Of a DNA stretch of 64,000 bases, positions 46,542 through 58,632 are shown in pieces. Within the stretch, counting starts at the first letter, position 1, and each line of letters starts with the position of its first letter. The notes below the pieces were generated by a model. That model did no database searches. It saw nothing but the letters and a program-made list of their open reading frames with translations, and had not been told where the DNA came from. A program made the position numbers and the translations under genes. The DNA comes from Misgurnus anguillicaudatus (lineage: Eukaryota > Chordata > Actinopteri > Cypriniformes > Cobitidae), in the NCBI RefSeq assembly GCF_027580225.2, contig NW_027395277.1, positions 434,001-498,000 of the forward strand. Direction: 5' to 3'.

Positions 46542-48082
46542 TACACAGCAAAACCACCAGTGTTGATTTTACAGAGTTCGCTACTCTAGAGTGGTCAGGT
46601 GTTAGTTGTAGTGTTCGTTTATAATTTATCATCACTCACAGTGTCAGAAACTTCCACAAGGGGGTGTTGCTTTCCAGTGTTCCAATAATAACGTTTGCGG
46701 GGAGTTAAGATTCACGCCACGCCCCTTCTTTCTGAAGCGGGAAAGTCAGTTACTCAGCATCGACCGACCTGGACTCACGTTACTGAGGTAAGCCAAATAA
46801 GTTAAATATGATGGTGATAAATGTATAATAAACTGCAAATAATCCGTGTAGGTTTGTTAAATCGTGAATATTTTGGTGGGTGACCACAAGGAAATCTTTA
46901 AAATTGAACTGAACTGAATTTCAATTTGTAATTGGCTGACGTTGTTTAATCGGTTTAACGTTACCTCATGACGGTGCAGTTTTGTTTAAATAATGCAATG
47001 AGTTCAATTTTTGAGTGATTTTGGACAAATATGTAACGTTAACCAATTATTATTATTAAGAGACTAACGTTATTAAATGTGCTTTCTTAATTTTGTATTG
47101 AGGTAACTTACACTACAATTAGTCTAACATTACATAATTAATAAAATCTATAATTCTGTATGTGCTCGAAGTATTTGCAAAACAACGCAAAAATAGCTAA
47201 TTTTGTATTTGCGGGTACATTTAAACAGTTAAGTTAGTGCAGTTCTCTTACGTTCAGGGTGGTGGTTTCAGATTATGGTGTGAGTCAAGCAATGTGGGCA
47301 AAGAAACATGATGCAATGCAGGTGTTTGTGATATTCAACCTTTATCACTAACTCCTTAGTTACATTTAGTAACATTTGTCACAATATCTTCATTTTAGAC
47401 TGTTAATAAATTAGACTTTGGGGGTTATTTTCGCTGTTTAAATGTAATTAAATTGTGAATGTCAGTTATTTCTGCTTGTTACACGCGGTGTGGTAAATGG
47501 CTGCGTCATTCACTTCGTGAGAGAAAATGATTTGCACGTTTTTTCGCCTAATGTAACTTGTCTTAAAATGTAGCATTTTAAATGTGTGCTGCTTCTTTCA
47601 GAGTTCACACACGAGTATGTCTGCACTTTGAAGGGAGTAGGGCATAGGGACGGTGACTAACGATTGGAATTCGCCCTAATAGTGACGGATAGCTGGAATT
47701 AGATTTGATTGGTTGAACCGCGTTCAAAGCTGTTCACGCGCGTCTGATCTACGTATGACGACGCATGACCACGCGCGATTTGAATGCACAACTTTACAGA
47801 AGGTAGAAAATTAAGAAATCGCACGTAAGCGCGTTAAGGTCTTTAAAGGTGCATTTATGGGAATACATTAAAAGAACACTCATCATCAATGTACTAAAAC
47901 CTGTCCTGAATAGTTTTTGTTAACCAAGTCACTCACCTAAGCCACAGTTTTTTTATTGCATATATTTTTGTTAAATTACTTTATAATAAGATGCAATAAC
48001 TTTATGAAAAACATTTTCATATTTAATGTTATAGTACATTTTGTTTGATAATACAAAGTTTTTTATTCAATCACTATTTCAG

Positions 48083-48536
48083 GTTTGGAACATGCTGCTG
48101 AAGTTGGTTATCAGGGCTCCAGGAAATGTATCAAACTGCAGGATTGATTTATTTTTGCTCATTAGTGAAGGTGATTTTTTTTCACTGTTCATTTATTTGT
48201 TGCTTCCTACATATATATAAAATGCAATTTGTGTTTTGTCATAGGTGGTAAGCTAAACTGACTGTGGACTAATGTATGCATTGTTGATGACACTGAAATC
48301 GAGGAAGACATTCTACAAGATGTGCTGCTTACAGTTAGAGGACAAAATGAAGGTACAGTGTGATGATTATCTTTGTTTTATAAAACTAATTTAGGTTTAT
48401 TTTTCAGTTTTTGTGTGTTTGTCATGAATTTTTGTCACCAGATGCAACAAGCAGCTTCTGCCACTGTCATTTACCATCTGAACTTGACCAAAGTCGTTCC
48501 AAGAAATCTAAGACAACAGATGACTCCATGACCGAG
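48083..48536 (+). pseudogene. Three-exon gene fragment inside the TIR element
   Basis: Exon 1: 48083-48170 (ATG at 48092, MLLKLVIRAPGNVS..., donor GTGATT). Exon 2: 48245-48352 (acceptor ATAG, donor GTACAG). Exon 3: 48442-48536 (acceptor CACCAG, donor GTAAAA). Phases agree across both introns (1 and 1), giving one frame of about 94 codons with a single internal TGA at the start of exon 2, a change a CpG transition from CGA would produce. Exon 2 encodes an acidic stretch VDDTEIEEDILQDVLLTV; exon 3 is serine/lysine-rich (SRSKKSKTTDD). I do not recognise the family. It may be a captured host gene or an accessory gene of the element. Confidence 0.45.
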
Positions 48537-48802
48537 GTAAAAGAATACACATAGTATTTTCACTATGCATAATTAAATGTGTGTGAAGAAGTAACAAGCA
48601 AACATTTGTTGTGTTTTGGAAGATGGTCATTTGTGCCATTAAGCAGAATAGTGGAAGTCCTAGTCAACATTTTTGTTGCACATATTGGTAAATGCACTTC
48701 ATTATTTTAATTTAATTTGTCAAAATACATGCTTTCATAAATGATGACTTTCAAAATCTTTATTCATTTGTCAAATTGAAATGTGTCTGTCATCTTATGT
48801 AT

Positions 48803-49485
48803 TAGAGGTCGACCGATATGGCTTTTTCTCTGGCCGATGCCGATGTTTAGAAATCAGGGCAGCCGATATGTTTGGCTGATTTTCTACATGTACATAATAA
48901 TCAAAATGTTCTCATCATTAGCAGATATTTTAAATGTAAAAATGTCACTATTTAAGTCAAAGTATTTAAAAAAATTATGACTGGTCTTTCTGAAGAGTTT
49001 TACAACCTCCTCTGCACCATGCATTTATCAGACACAGATATTACCTGACACTCTGCTGTCATCTTTGATCAGTTTTTTTCCATGGCTTTTATTGCTTTGT
49101 AGGATAAAATCCTTATATGGTAGACCTGATAAATTATTTATTCATCATAAAGTTAACATAGTAAATGTCTATGTTTTTTAGTTGAGACTGTTATTTAGGG
49201 CAAATCTTTCTAAACACATTTACATTATCATTTCTGAGGCGCTATAAGTGACTGATTGTGCTGACAGTGATGTCTTGTTCCGCCATCGTTTACTAAAGTT
49301 GTTTGTGAACAAGGCACGGCTGCACACACACGGGAGCTATCTGCTTGCGGCAAGAGGCAGCGTCACGAGTTCTACAACAACGCTTAGGTGCCCGCAGATG
49401 CGCCTGTCTATTATTCGGCCTAATTTTGCAGCAAAATCGGCCAAAGCCGATTTTTAAAAATATGCCAAAAATCGGTCAACCTCTA
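48803..49485. mobile_element. Non-autonomous hAT element, 683 bp
   Basis: TIR TAGAGGTCGACCGAT at the left and ATCGGTCAACCTCTA at the right (one mismatch). Perfect 8-bp duplication TTATGTAT (48795-48802, 49486-49493). Interior non-coding. Confidence 0.9.
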
Positions 49486-49499
49486 TTATGTATTGTACA

Positions 49500-49884
49500 T
49501 AGAGCTGGGTATTGGCAAGGGCCTCCCGATACGATACGTATCACGATACAATGCGTTGCATGTTGTGATACATTGCAATACTTTTTCTTTTTTTTATCAA
49601 AAATGTAAAAAAATAGAACTGAACACCTGCAGCTCTTTGAAAGCTGCAGGTGTTTTTAAATTTTCTGCCATTTTCTCACTCCCTCTAACTTCTGTGACAT
49701 TGGCCGTATATGGCAGACAACTGGACAGTGACAACTACAGCAGAGGCAGAGGAGGTCGTTTGACGCACACAGAAGAATTTGATTGGTTTTAAAATATCAA
49801 TAGTAGCGATCGAAATATCGATACACTTTCGATACAGCCAACTATCACGATAGTTAGCTGTATCGATATTTTTGCACAGCCCTA
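49500..49884. mobile_element. Non-autonomous hAT element, 385 bp
   Basis: Ends TAGAGCTGGGTATT and CACAGCCCTA are inverted. Perfect 8-bp duplication ATTGTACA (49492-49499, 49885-49892). Contains a strong hairpin (AACACCTGCAGCT...AGCTGCAGGTGTT, about 49620-49655) and several CGATA phrases. Confidence 0.85.
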
Positions 49885-49924
49885 ATTGTACAGTATTGTG
49901 ACATGTCTGTTTATGTTGTTTAAG

Positions 49925-50236
49925 GAAGACTCCTACAAGGAACCAGTGAGAGCATAGACTGTGATAGTGACATGGCAACACTGCCTTTACTGCTCCATCT
50001 CCTTCCACCATCACCTCAACGGAATCAGTGCATCAGATTTGCAGTGAGCAGGCTTGTGGTGTATCATAAGGTAAGTAGGAGAGCCTGCTTTCTAAATCTG
50101 TCTCTGTGGCTCTGTACCTCTAATGATTTTCTCAATGTTATGCAGATGTATAGGTCTAATATAATAACTGTTGTTCTTTATCTTTTATAGTCTTGTACCA
50201 GCCTTGAAGAACATCTTCAGCAACGAGTAGGATGAC
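49925..50236 (+). pseudogene. Two further exon-like blocks in the TIR element
   Basis: A block ending at 50070 before GTAAGT (DSDMATLPLLLHLLPPSP... RLVVYHK) and a block from 50191 after TTATAG (SCTSLEEHLQQRVG, stop TGA at 50234-50236) read through in phase 0. The acceptor of the first block is unclear (TTTAAG). It probably belongs to the same gene as 48083-48536, with the two hAT elements inserted in the intervening intron. Function not recognised. Confidence 0.4.
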
Positions 50237-51106
50237 AACCGTACCTTACTGCGGTTAGCAGGATCTGCGGCCAGATTTGAGAACTTTGACGTGGCTTTTG
50301 ATAAGAATCTCACCCCATCAGTCGGAAGGCTCCCTTTTATTAGCATTTGACTTTGTTTTTAATGTAATGTATGATGATGGACTCCTTTACTTTAACTAAT
50401 TTAATCAAACAACAGTTTACATGTTGGGAAAACTAGAGATTGAGAGCTGAGAGCAAACTTTTTTTAACTAGCTGTAACTAGTATCTCATTTACGGTTTCA
50501 GCATGCATTTTATCCTTGCCCAAATTTCTAATTAATGTGCTGAAGAAAATTGTGATTACTTTTGTGATGTATTGTTTTACAGAATGTTTAGTGAAAGATT
50601 TGCTGTGATTTGCCCTAGATGTGTGTCAGACATGGATTTTAAAACACTTTTCCAGTTTTGTTTAAACTCCTTGGCAAAATTGAAAGGACTGTATACATAA
50701 CCACTCTCTGAAAATTTTGAAAAAGTTCACAAGTGAAACTTTATTTTTTTATAAATATTTAATAATGTCAAATAAATTTGTTAAATAAATTTGTGGTCAA
50801 TAACTTTGCTTAATTTAATTCTTGTTGTCATTAATAATCAAAGATGTATGATGAAGTACTATTTTCAGTGTTCAAGTAACTCTCTATCAGTGTTTTAATA
50901 TTGACTCTACTTAAGTGTAATTAACTCTAATGGGTGTTTTAAAGGCAGTGTTTGGAGTTAATTCTTTAACACTATCAGAGTAAAATGATCAACACCAAGG
51001 TGGAGTAAAATCTTTAACACTAGTTGGAGTGTTATTTTAACTCTGGGCAGTGAGAATTATATAAACACTGGTATAGTGTTGAAATCAACTCTCATAGAGT
51101 TAAATT
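50237..51106. other. Non-coding right part of the TIR element
   Basis: Possible 3' UTR of the gene fragment, with AATAAA-like phrases near 50770, then sub-terminal AACACT/GAGTTAA repeats from about 50870. Confidence 0.45.
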
Positions 51107-51129
51107 AACACTGGTGGTTTTGCTGTGTA

Positions 51130-51560
51130 TTCAGTATGGCATCCGGGGATTTCTTGCTTATGAATACTGAGGATTCGGACATAGCCTTCTATTCGTTTGA
51201 GCTGCTTATTCGCTCCTTCGGTAAGCTGGGACCGAAGTGTTAAGTAAGGTAAGTGAACCTTTATATTAAAAACCTTTATAATAATAGTATACAGAGACAC
51301 ATTTATATAAATGTTAAGAAATATGTTTTTATTTCAATTAGTAAATTAAAAGAGATAAAATATGTATAATACATTTATAAATGAATAATGTTTAAATTAA
51401 TGTTAAATGTAAAAAAATAAATGTGATTTGGTAGTTGTATATTCTTATGTAAACCATGAATTTTCAACCATTTCATTGTAATGGACAAAACCCACTGCCT
51501 GCTATTTAGCAAAATGGTTAGGCTGCATTGTTTGAACTTTTTAGCAATTAAAATCCACCT
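51130..51560 (+). other. Duplicated flank segments
   Basis: 51130-51345 continues the block matching 35700-35935. 51400-51500 matches 17005-17105. Non-coding. Confidence 0.55.
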
Positions 51561-52379
51561 AAAATATGTACTGTTTTTGAATGGAAAAAAAGCTGTAAAT
51601 CTTTTTGTTTACATTTGATTCTAAATTTACACAATTGTTAAACTTGTTTTTTTAGCCTGCAGATTTATTTTGCGCTTAATTCGATTTTCCAGAAATCAAG
51701 TGCGCAACCAATAGGGTTGGGCACTAGCTAGGCTAACTACACCCGGTCGATTTAAGAATATTTTCTACAAGCGACTTCTTGGGCCCAATTGTAACTTTGT
51801 GAGGGGGACCTGTCAACATGTTTATAAAAACCCATTAATTGTTTCTGCTTAAACGTAGCCATCAACAAAGTGTTAACTAAAACAGTGTATTATCTTATAG
51901 TTGTATATTTTTGCCATATGGCCATTACTTTGACACTCATCAGAAGAAAACTTCCTAATTGAAGCTTGTTTTGTGAAAAGCCCTTCATACTGTATATTCT
52001 GTATTAGTATATTTTTATATTTTTTAGTAAGCAGTAAGTATTTCTAATAGTGTCAACTTTCCTCAAACTCTTTTTTTCCCAGTGTTGAGGACTGGTGAGA
52101 AGAGGACACACCAGTGCTTGCAAACTTGAGGTACAACAGAAGAGCAGTAAAATCGATTTTACTACACACTGACTGCCATACTTAACCAATTATGTGTTGT
52201 GTTATGCCTTTTGTTTGCATGTTAGCTTTAATCTCAAATGTACAAATTAAGATCGAGGCTTTCACTGAGCATAAAACTTGTGAGTTGTAGTGATAGTGAA
52301 AAGTCTCATTGCTTCTTGTCTGCAGGTGTATGTCTATGATTCACTTTGTCTCTGCTAACAGTTTAAGAGCCCTGTTTTA
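51561..52379. other. Non-coding, nothing recognised
   Basis: AT-rich. A splice-acceptor-like TTTTTTTCCCAG at about 52070-52081 precedes an 18-codon open stretch of no known similarity. Confidence 0.4.
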
Positions 52380-52780
52380 ACGATCTAAGCGCATGGTCTA
52401 AAGCGCACTGCGCAAAGGCACTTAAGAGGTTTCCGATTCCCAGGGCTCTCAAGTCTCAAGCATTCACCGCAGAGTCGGCGCCAGAATAGCATAACTGGGG
52501 GGGGGCACACTATACCCTATTGTGACTGATTTCCTGGTCCTTTACATTTTTTTATTTACATATATTCTATTGCCTGTATTAGGCCTATACACATTCAACT
52601 TTCACTATTAAATCGCATAACAATATTCATAAGCCTGATAATCATGAAATAACTCTCTTACCTAATCTCAGGCGAATTATTTTAGTGCGCAAATGAAATA
52701 CGGCGCAGGGGAATTCAGCGACATAGGTGGCGTATCTTTGATTAATGTTTCAGCCTGCGAGGTTTTAAACATTCATTCCC
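52380..52780. repeat. Fish dispersed repeat (AACGATCTAAGCGCATGG type), mosaic
   Basis: GTTTTAACGATCTAAGCGCATGG...AAAGCGCAC...GCGCAA is a familiar cyprinid repeat head. A G-run (52497-52506) and GCGCAAATGAAATACGGCGCAGG follow. Limits uncertain. Confidence 0.4.
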
Positions 52781-53224
52781 TAAAGGTGACATAGAATGAT
52801 TGAACGGAGTATTTATCCTTGTTTTGTGATGTGCATGTACACAAAAATTTTTTTGTTTGGGTCTGTAATGCCTTAGAAGCTTCCTAAAAACATCTCTCAG
52901 ATAGCTCTATTAGGGTGGGGGGTTTTGCACCTATTTGGCTCCCTCTACTGGCTTAACTTGCAATCTCATTACTGATTGGCTGACTTTGCTGCCACTCAAA
53001 AAATGTAGCCAATTATTTTAAAGTGAAGGGGCAGTTAGATGCCTGTGATGTCATATGCATCAGTTTTTCAGATTGGGCTGTTTTTTGGCTGAGATTTCTA
53101 AAAGAGGAATTTCTATGAGACGTTTAGCATGTCTAGCACTTTTTGTATGTTTGTGAATGTGGGTAGACTACCATTATTCAACAAAGACAAGGTAAAAATG
53201 GTTTTTCATTCTCTGTCCCCTTTA
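52781..53224. mobile_element. MITE, 444 bp (TAAAGGTGACATAGAATGA family)
   Basis: The left TIR TAAAGGTGACATAGAATGA and right TCATTCTCTGTCCCCTTTA are inverted with a few mismatches. Interior non-coding. Confidence 0.75.
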
Positions 53225-53260
53225 AATTCAAATCTCACGAGCTAATAATTTCGCTGTCAT

Positions 53261-53287
53261 ATCATCATCATCATCATCATCATCATA
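53261..53287. repeat. (CAT)n microsatellite
   Basis: About nine CAT triplets. Confidence 0.9.
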
Positions 53288-53402
53288 GGAAAAGACGACA
53301 CAAAAGCGAACTTCAAAGATAGATCCGACTTTATTAATAAAGCTGAACACCATGACTGACATCCGTCTGGCTAAAAACCCCAGTCTTCTGTGAAAACGAT
53401 GT

Positions 53403-53897
53403 TTAACTCTTTCACCGCCAGCGTTTTTTAAAAAAGTTGCCAGCCAGCGCCAGCGTTTTTCATGATTTTCACAAAAGTTTAATGCCTTCCAGAAAATGTT
53501 TTTCTTCAAATATATAAACATACAATATACCAAATGAAAGAACAGACCCTCTGCTTTCAAACAAAAAAAAACGTTTCATCCTAATTTGAGTAGTTCTTTT
53601 GTAATCAGCTTTTGAATATGGGTAGGTTTCTGCAAAAACACCACATTTTGAGCAAAAAGCAGAGATAATTCCATTTTTGCGACGGACTTTTCATAGAGAT
53701 CCCATTAAGAGCGATCTTTAAAACAGACACAGACATGCAGCAGCTTGCCATAGGGCAATACTTCCGGGTTTAAAAAGTTGCGGATCCACCTAGTGGATAA
53801 TAGCGGTATTGCGGAAAGACGGAAATACTCGTCATTGGTGGGGAAGCGTTTTCTCTTGATTGATGAGATATCTCGTCAATGGCGGGGAAAGAGTTAA
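53403..53897. mobile_element. MITE, 495 bp (TTAACTCTTTCACCGCC family)
   Basis: The left end TTAACTCTTTCACCGCC and right end GGCGGGGAAAGAGTTAA are inverted with one mismatch. A second, split copy surrounds the Ngaro-like element (10451-15861). Confidence 0.8.
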
Positions 53898-54171
53898 GTT
53901 GAAGCACTGAATTAACTGGAAAAAAATCAAAGCTTAAACTTAATTAAAAACTGAAACATAATTAATATAAATAATATTAAATAAACGCAAGTATTTTAGG
54001 CCCAGTAAAAAGTAATAAAATGACAAAAACATAACTAAATTGCTACAAAACTATAAATAAATTAAATAAACAAAAGCACAGCGTCTCAACTATTTTAATG
54101 ATATTAAATGTTTGTGGCCCTGCTTTTTTATTATGGGAGTATGATAAACTATAATTCAGATTATTATAATG
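53898..54171. other. Non-coding, nothing recognised
   Basis: A/T-rich spacer up to the long inverted repeat. Confidence 0.5.
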
Positions 54172-55063
54172 CTACGCCGCTATGGAGCGAGATATGCGTC
54201 TTTATTACATGCGATAAATTAAATGATCTGAGAGAAATAAAACTATTTGAAAGAAAAAGTTATCACACTGATAGCAAAGAAGCATTTCATGAGAAAAAAA
54301 AGAATATTTGAGAGAAAAAGTTTTCATACCAATTGCAAAAAATAATAATATTTGAGACTAAAAAAAAGTTTTGAGAGAAAGTATTTTCTCATGATAGAAC
54401 ATAAAAAGTATACATTTGAAATTTTTAAAATTATTTTTGAGAAAAAAAATCTCTCAAGTATATGTTTTTTGCTATTAGTGTGAAAACATTTTCTCTAAAA
54501 AAAAAAAGTGTTTCTATCAAAACGCTTTTCTTTGCTCTCGATGCAATTTCTTGCTCTCGTGTCAGGATTTTGCTTTCTCTGTGAAAATTGTGTCATGGGC
54601 GTGGCCACGTTCCTATTGGCCAGTCGGGAAAGCATCGTCTCTCCAGTCTTGGGAATCGAACTCTATCATTACACCGTTGTTCGGTTCACCTAGATAGATG
54701 CTGTCTCTGCTTTTAGTTGAGCACGGACTCTAATGTTTGAGTAAGATGATGACACACAACTCGATGGATAGCTGGCTGAGCAAGTTCACAGCACTGAAGA
54801 TTAAACATTAAAAAAATGAAATGGTACTCTTATTCATGAATGAATGAGTATTATATTATTAGCTTGCTAATCGCTAATTAGCCATCATGCTAGGTAAACT
54901 TGCAAATGCCAAATGGATGTTTTGAGTCACTCCTTATTTAGTGAGTAGTGATCTAGTTTCTACATTTGCACTTGCTAGCCTCAAAGCACCTGAAGAGTAA
55001 CTGCTTGTTCATCATATACAACCTCCTGTATAACTTTTAACCAACGTTAGTGTGCATGGAAGG
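54172..55063 (+). repeat. Long inverted repeat, left arm (~0.89 kb)
   Basis: Reverse complement of about 55852-56736 with few mismatches and small indels over its whole length. Contains GAGAGAAA-rich stretches and, near 54596-54622, GGGCGTGGCC and CCTATTGGCC, a GC box and inverted CCAAT box as found in promoters. No protein ORF recognised. Confidence 0.88.
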
Positions 55064-55851
55064 TGGCAATGCCACCCGTCCCGTGAAACACGAAATCGTC
55101 CCGTATTTACAGGCAAAATGACGCGTATCAAATCAATACGGGACGCGATTTGTTTTACATACACTCTTAAAACGAATGTGTTAAATTGAGACATCGGACA
55201 ACACATCTAGTGTTTTATTTACATGAACTCAAAATCAATACGAAATAACACATAATGTGTTGTTGAATAGTTTAACATAAAACAATGTGTTACAATTAAC
55301 ACACCCAGTGTTGTTACAAACATAACACATTATTGATATTGATATTTGATGATCCGATAGGTGAACACAGCTGTCAAATACCTTGTGCCACTACATGTCA
55401 ATCACCTTGTACCACTACATATGGATCTGTTAATTTAATAAGTTAATAAAAATATGGTTCAAATCTCACAAGTTCCTCCAAAGCTTTTTTGTGGTGGTGG
55501 TTGAGGAGATTCCCCCTTTTATATGTAAAGCGCTTTGAGTGTTGCAGAAAAGCGCTAAATAAGTGTAACAAATTATTATTATTATTATTATTACTTTGTT
55601 GCCCTATTTATTATTGTCATAGCTGTGTATTGATATTGAGAGACTGAGTGCATCTGTTCACACTGATTTCAATAGCAGCTATCTTATTATAATGGTATCA
55701 ATGTTAATATTTTTATGAAAACAAAAAACACATTTAAGTTATGATATACCACCAATGGCACGTACATCGGGACTGTGGTCACCGGCGTAGCCCCGACGCG
55801 TGTGGCCCCCCGCGCTGCGGCAGCTAGGCGTCCCTTATTTTTCTGTACTTC
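55064..55851. other. Spacer of the long inverted repeat
   Basis: About 0.79 kb: an (A/T)ACACA/TGTGTT-rich dispersed repeat (55160-55330), an L2-type tail (GTAAAGCGCTTTGAGTG...AAAAGCGCTAAATAAGTG, 55525-55568) followed by (ATT)n, and a GC-rich end (55780-55835). No gene. Confidence 0.6.
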
Positions 55852-56736
55852 CTCCATGCACACTAACGTTGGTTAAAAGTTATACAGGAGGTTCTATATG
55901 ATGAACAAGCAGCTACTCTTCAGGTGCTTTGAGGCTAGCAAGTGCAAATGTAGAAACTAGATCACTACTCACTAAATAAGGAGTGACTCAAAACATCCAT
56001 TTGGCATTTGCAAGTTTACCTAGCATGATGCCTAATTAGCGATTAGCAAGCTAATAATATAATACACATTCATTCATGAATAAGAGTACCATTTCATTTT
56101 TTAATGTTTAATCTTCAGTGCTGTGAACGTGCTCAGCCAGCTATCCATCGAGTTGTGTGTCATCATCTTACTCAAACATTATAGTGTCCGTGCTCAACTA
56201 AAAGCAGAGACGCCATCTATCTAGGTGAACCGAACAACGGTGTAATGATTCAGTTCGATTCCCAAGACAAGACGATGCTTTCCCGACTGGCCAATAGGAA
56301 CGTGGCCCCGCCCATGACACAATTTTCACAGAGAAAGCAAAATCCTGACACGAGAGCAAGAAATTGCATCGAGAGCAAAGAAAAGCGTTTTGATAGAAAC
56401 ACTTTTTTTTTAGAGAAAATGTTTTCACACTAATGGCAAAAAATATATACTTGAGAGATTTTTTTTCTCAAAAATGATTTTAAAAATTTCAAATTTATAC
56501 TTTTTATGTTCTATCATGAGAAAATACTTTCTCTCAAAACTTTTTTTTAGTCTCAAATATTATTATTTTTTGCTATTGGTATGAAAACTTTTTCTCTCAA
56601 ATATTCTTTTTTTTCTCATGAAATGCTTCTTTGCTATCAGTGTGATAACTTTTTCTTTCAAATAGTTTTATTTCTCTCAGATCATTTAATTTATCGCATG
56701 TAATAAAGACGCATATCTCGCTCCATACGCCGCAGT
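55852..56736 (-). repeat. Long inverted repeat, right arm
   Basis: Inverted copy of 54172-55063; carries the same CCAAT/GC-box region at about 56288-56315. Confidence 0.88.
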
Positions 56737-57364
56737 CTCACAGTAATGAGCAATACTTTTAAGAACAATGAAACAAATGCTTGCAAAATTTAACTGCGGA
56801 GATCAGCCGCTTTCGTTTTATCAATGAAAGGCTAAAAATAGCACTGTACACTAAATTCGCTGCAGAAGTCAGAAAAGACGTAAAACAATAGGTGTGTTCG
56901 AGATCATCTGGCGCTGCGAAGACCGATCCGGCAAGATTTGCCGCTTGCTACTTGCCGTAATGACATGTGCGCCGTCATGTTTCCTTGTTTTTAATCGCGA
57001 ATGAAGTGAATTAGAACAAACAAATAAAAACAAACCTTTTAATAAAAAGTTGCAATCAGAAACATTTGAAAGCCTATCGAATATTTTAATTGCTGCTTAT
57101 ACTGCAGGCTATGCCCGAAAATAACGGGAAACAAGCCTATATTATTAAAATACCAATAGAATTTGTTATTTTAATTTTTATTTTATTACACGACACAATA
57201 TAATATATGTATGCATATTAACGTGTTTTACCTGTAAGAAAAACATGAATTTATAATGTTTATTAGTGGAACTGAAGGTTGGATTAAACTTGAAACGCAC
57301 GTAATCGTTGTCATCAGTGAGGCGACCAATCACGAAGACTTGTGTCCTCATCACAACTCCGTGC
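56737..57364. other. Non-coding, nothing recognised
   Basis: No ORF or clear repeat structure. Confidence 0.45.
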
Positions 57365-57540
57365 AGCTGCTCTGGGGTGCGTTTCCCGAAAGCATCATTA
57401 GCGAACTACTGTCGTAAGTTTCGACGTTACTGACAAAGTTCAACGATTTGGTGTTTCCCGAAACCATAGTTCAAACAAGCATTCGCAAGCTGCATCGCAA
57501 ACTTGTGTGGTTTGAACGACAGCTCTTCACCTGTCGTTAG
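57365..57540. repeat. MITE copy (GGGTGCGTTTCCCG family), left-end type
   Basis: GGGGTGCGTTTCCCGAAAGCATC at 57374, with a second TTTCCCGAAACCAT inside at 57454. The opposite end is not clear. Confidence 0.55.
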
Positions 57541-57631
57541 AAGTGCTGTTCCTTGTTATTATAATATGTAGACTTACGTTGATCATGCTTTTGATTAAAA
57601 TAAGCAAAAAACATGCAGTGTATTCTACAGT

Positions 57632-58632
57632 CCCGGCGCCATGGGCGGGCTTTAGGGGGCCGGGCCCGCCCTGTGAGTCACTAGTGCCCGCCCTGGACGA
57701 ACCTGCGGTCTCCCTTCACCTGTTCACCAGCTCCATGTTTTTATCAATAGGCCACTGTTATTAATTAAAAGTTATTGTTTTGTACATATATAACTCATGA
57801 ATAAAAATAAAAATGTGTTTGGTCTGATTTAAAAATATATATATATTAAACGAATTTGATTGGTTTGTCAGTAGTGAGCGCGGAAATGTTTGGTTGTTTG
57901 CTAAGCGCGCCACCGCTAATGTTAAGACATGATTGAGTGCTGCCTGCAGTGAGACTGACACGTTATGGTTCTGCTGTTATCTTTCACTATTTTCGCTGCT
58001 GAAACAACAAAAACAGTCAACATTGCGTCTAAAATGTAAGTGGCTTAATATTAATTATTTGTAGTGAACTGTCATTAAATCTGTCACATTTTCAACCGTG
58101 ATGTGATGCTGCTTAACTGTATCATGTTATTAAAAAATCCACATTTTTTCCGCAGTATGTTTAACCCACTTTGTTAACACACTTTGTGTTTACTGTGCTT
58201 ATTTGTTTAACTTTGCGTTTTTACATTTTACACTTTCGGTCGCCATTGATTAAAGGATGCAGAATCATTATCCTGTTTTGGTGATTGTTATTGGCGTTTT
58301 TAATCAGACTAGGCTACTTCGGTCGAGTAAGTAAAATTCTCTTTCACTTGGCCTTTTAAAAAATCCACTTGTCTCTGATATTAACCGGACAAGCGTTGAT
58401 GTCGAGCCCTGCGACGCGTTTTATTTGCGTTTAGATTGCTTCAGTAAGCTAGGTCCAATCTTTACGACTTCTCCGTTGTATTGCATTAATGGAGAGGTAT
58501 GTTAGTTGTTCCTCGCTTTTTTGTCCACTTAATGCATAATTAATGATATTATGCATTGCAGTGACGTTGCTCTCATTTGTGCCCCCCCTGAAAAATGAAA
58601 TGCCCGTCCGTGAATTTGTGTCTGGCGCCGGG
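57632..58632. mobile_element. ~1-kb element with CCCGGCGCCA ends
   Basis: Perfect 10-bp inverted ends CCCGGCGCCA (57632-57641) and TGGCGCCGGG (58623-58632); both sub-termini contain GGGC/GCCCG-rich phrases. No target duplication or transposase seen, so the limits are tentative. Confidence 0.4.

Larger units (their letters stand above)
46544..51127. mobile_element. 4.6-kb TIR element carrying spliced gene fragments
   Basis: Perfect 21-bp TIRs starting CACAGCAAAACCACCAGTGT (46544-46564 and 51107-51127), flanked by TA (46542-46543, 51128-51129). Removing it joins two blocks that are contiguous at 35576-35940. The right sub-terminal 250 bp is full of AACACT and GAGTTAA phrases. No transposase is recognised. 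The interior holds exon-like blocks and two hAT derivatives. A TA duplication would suit Tc1/mariner; CACAG ends and sub-terminal repeats recall CACTA elements. I leave the class open. Confidence 0.75.
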
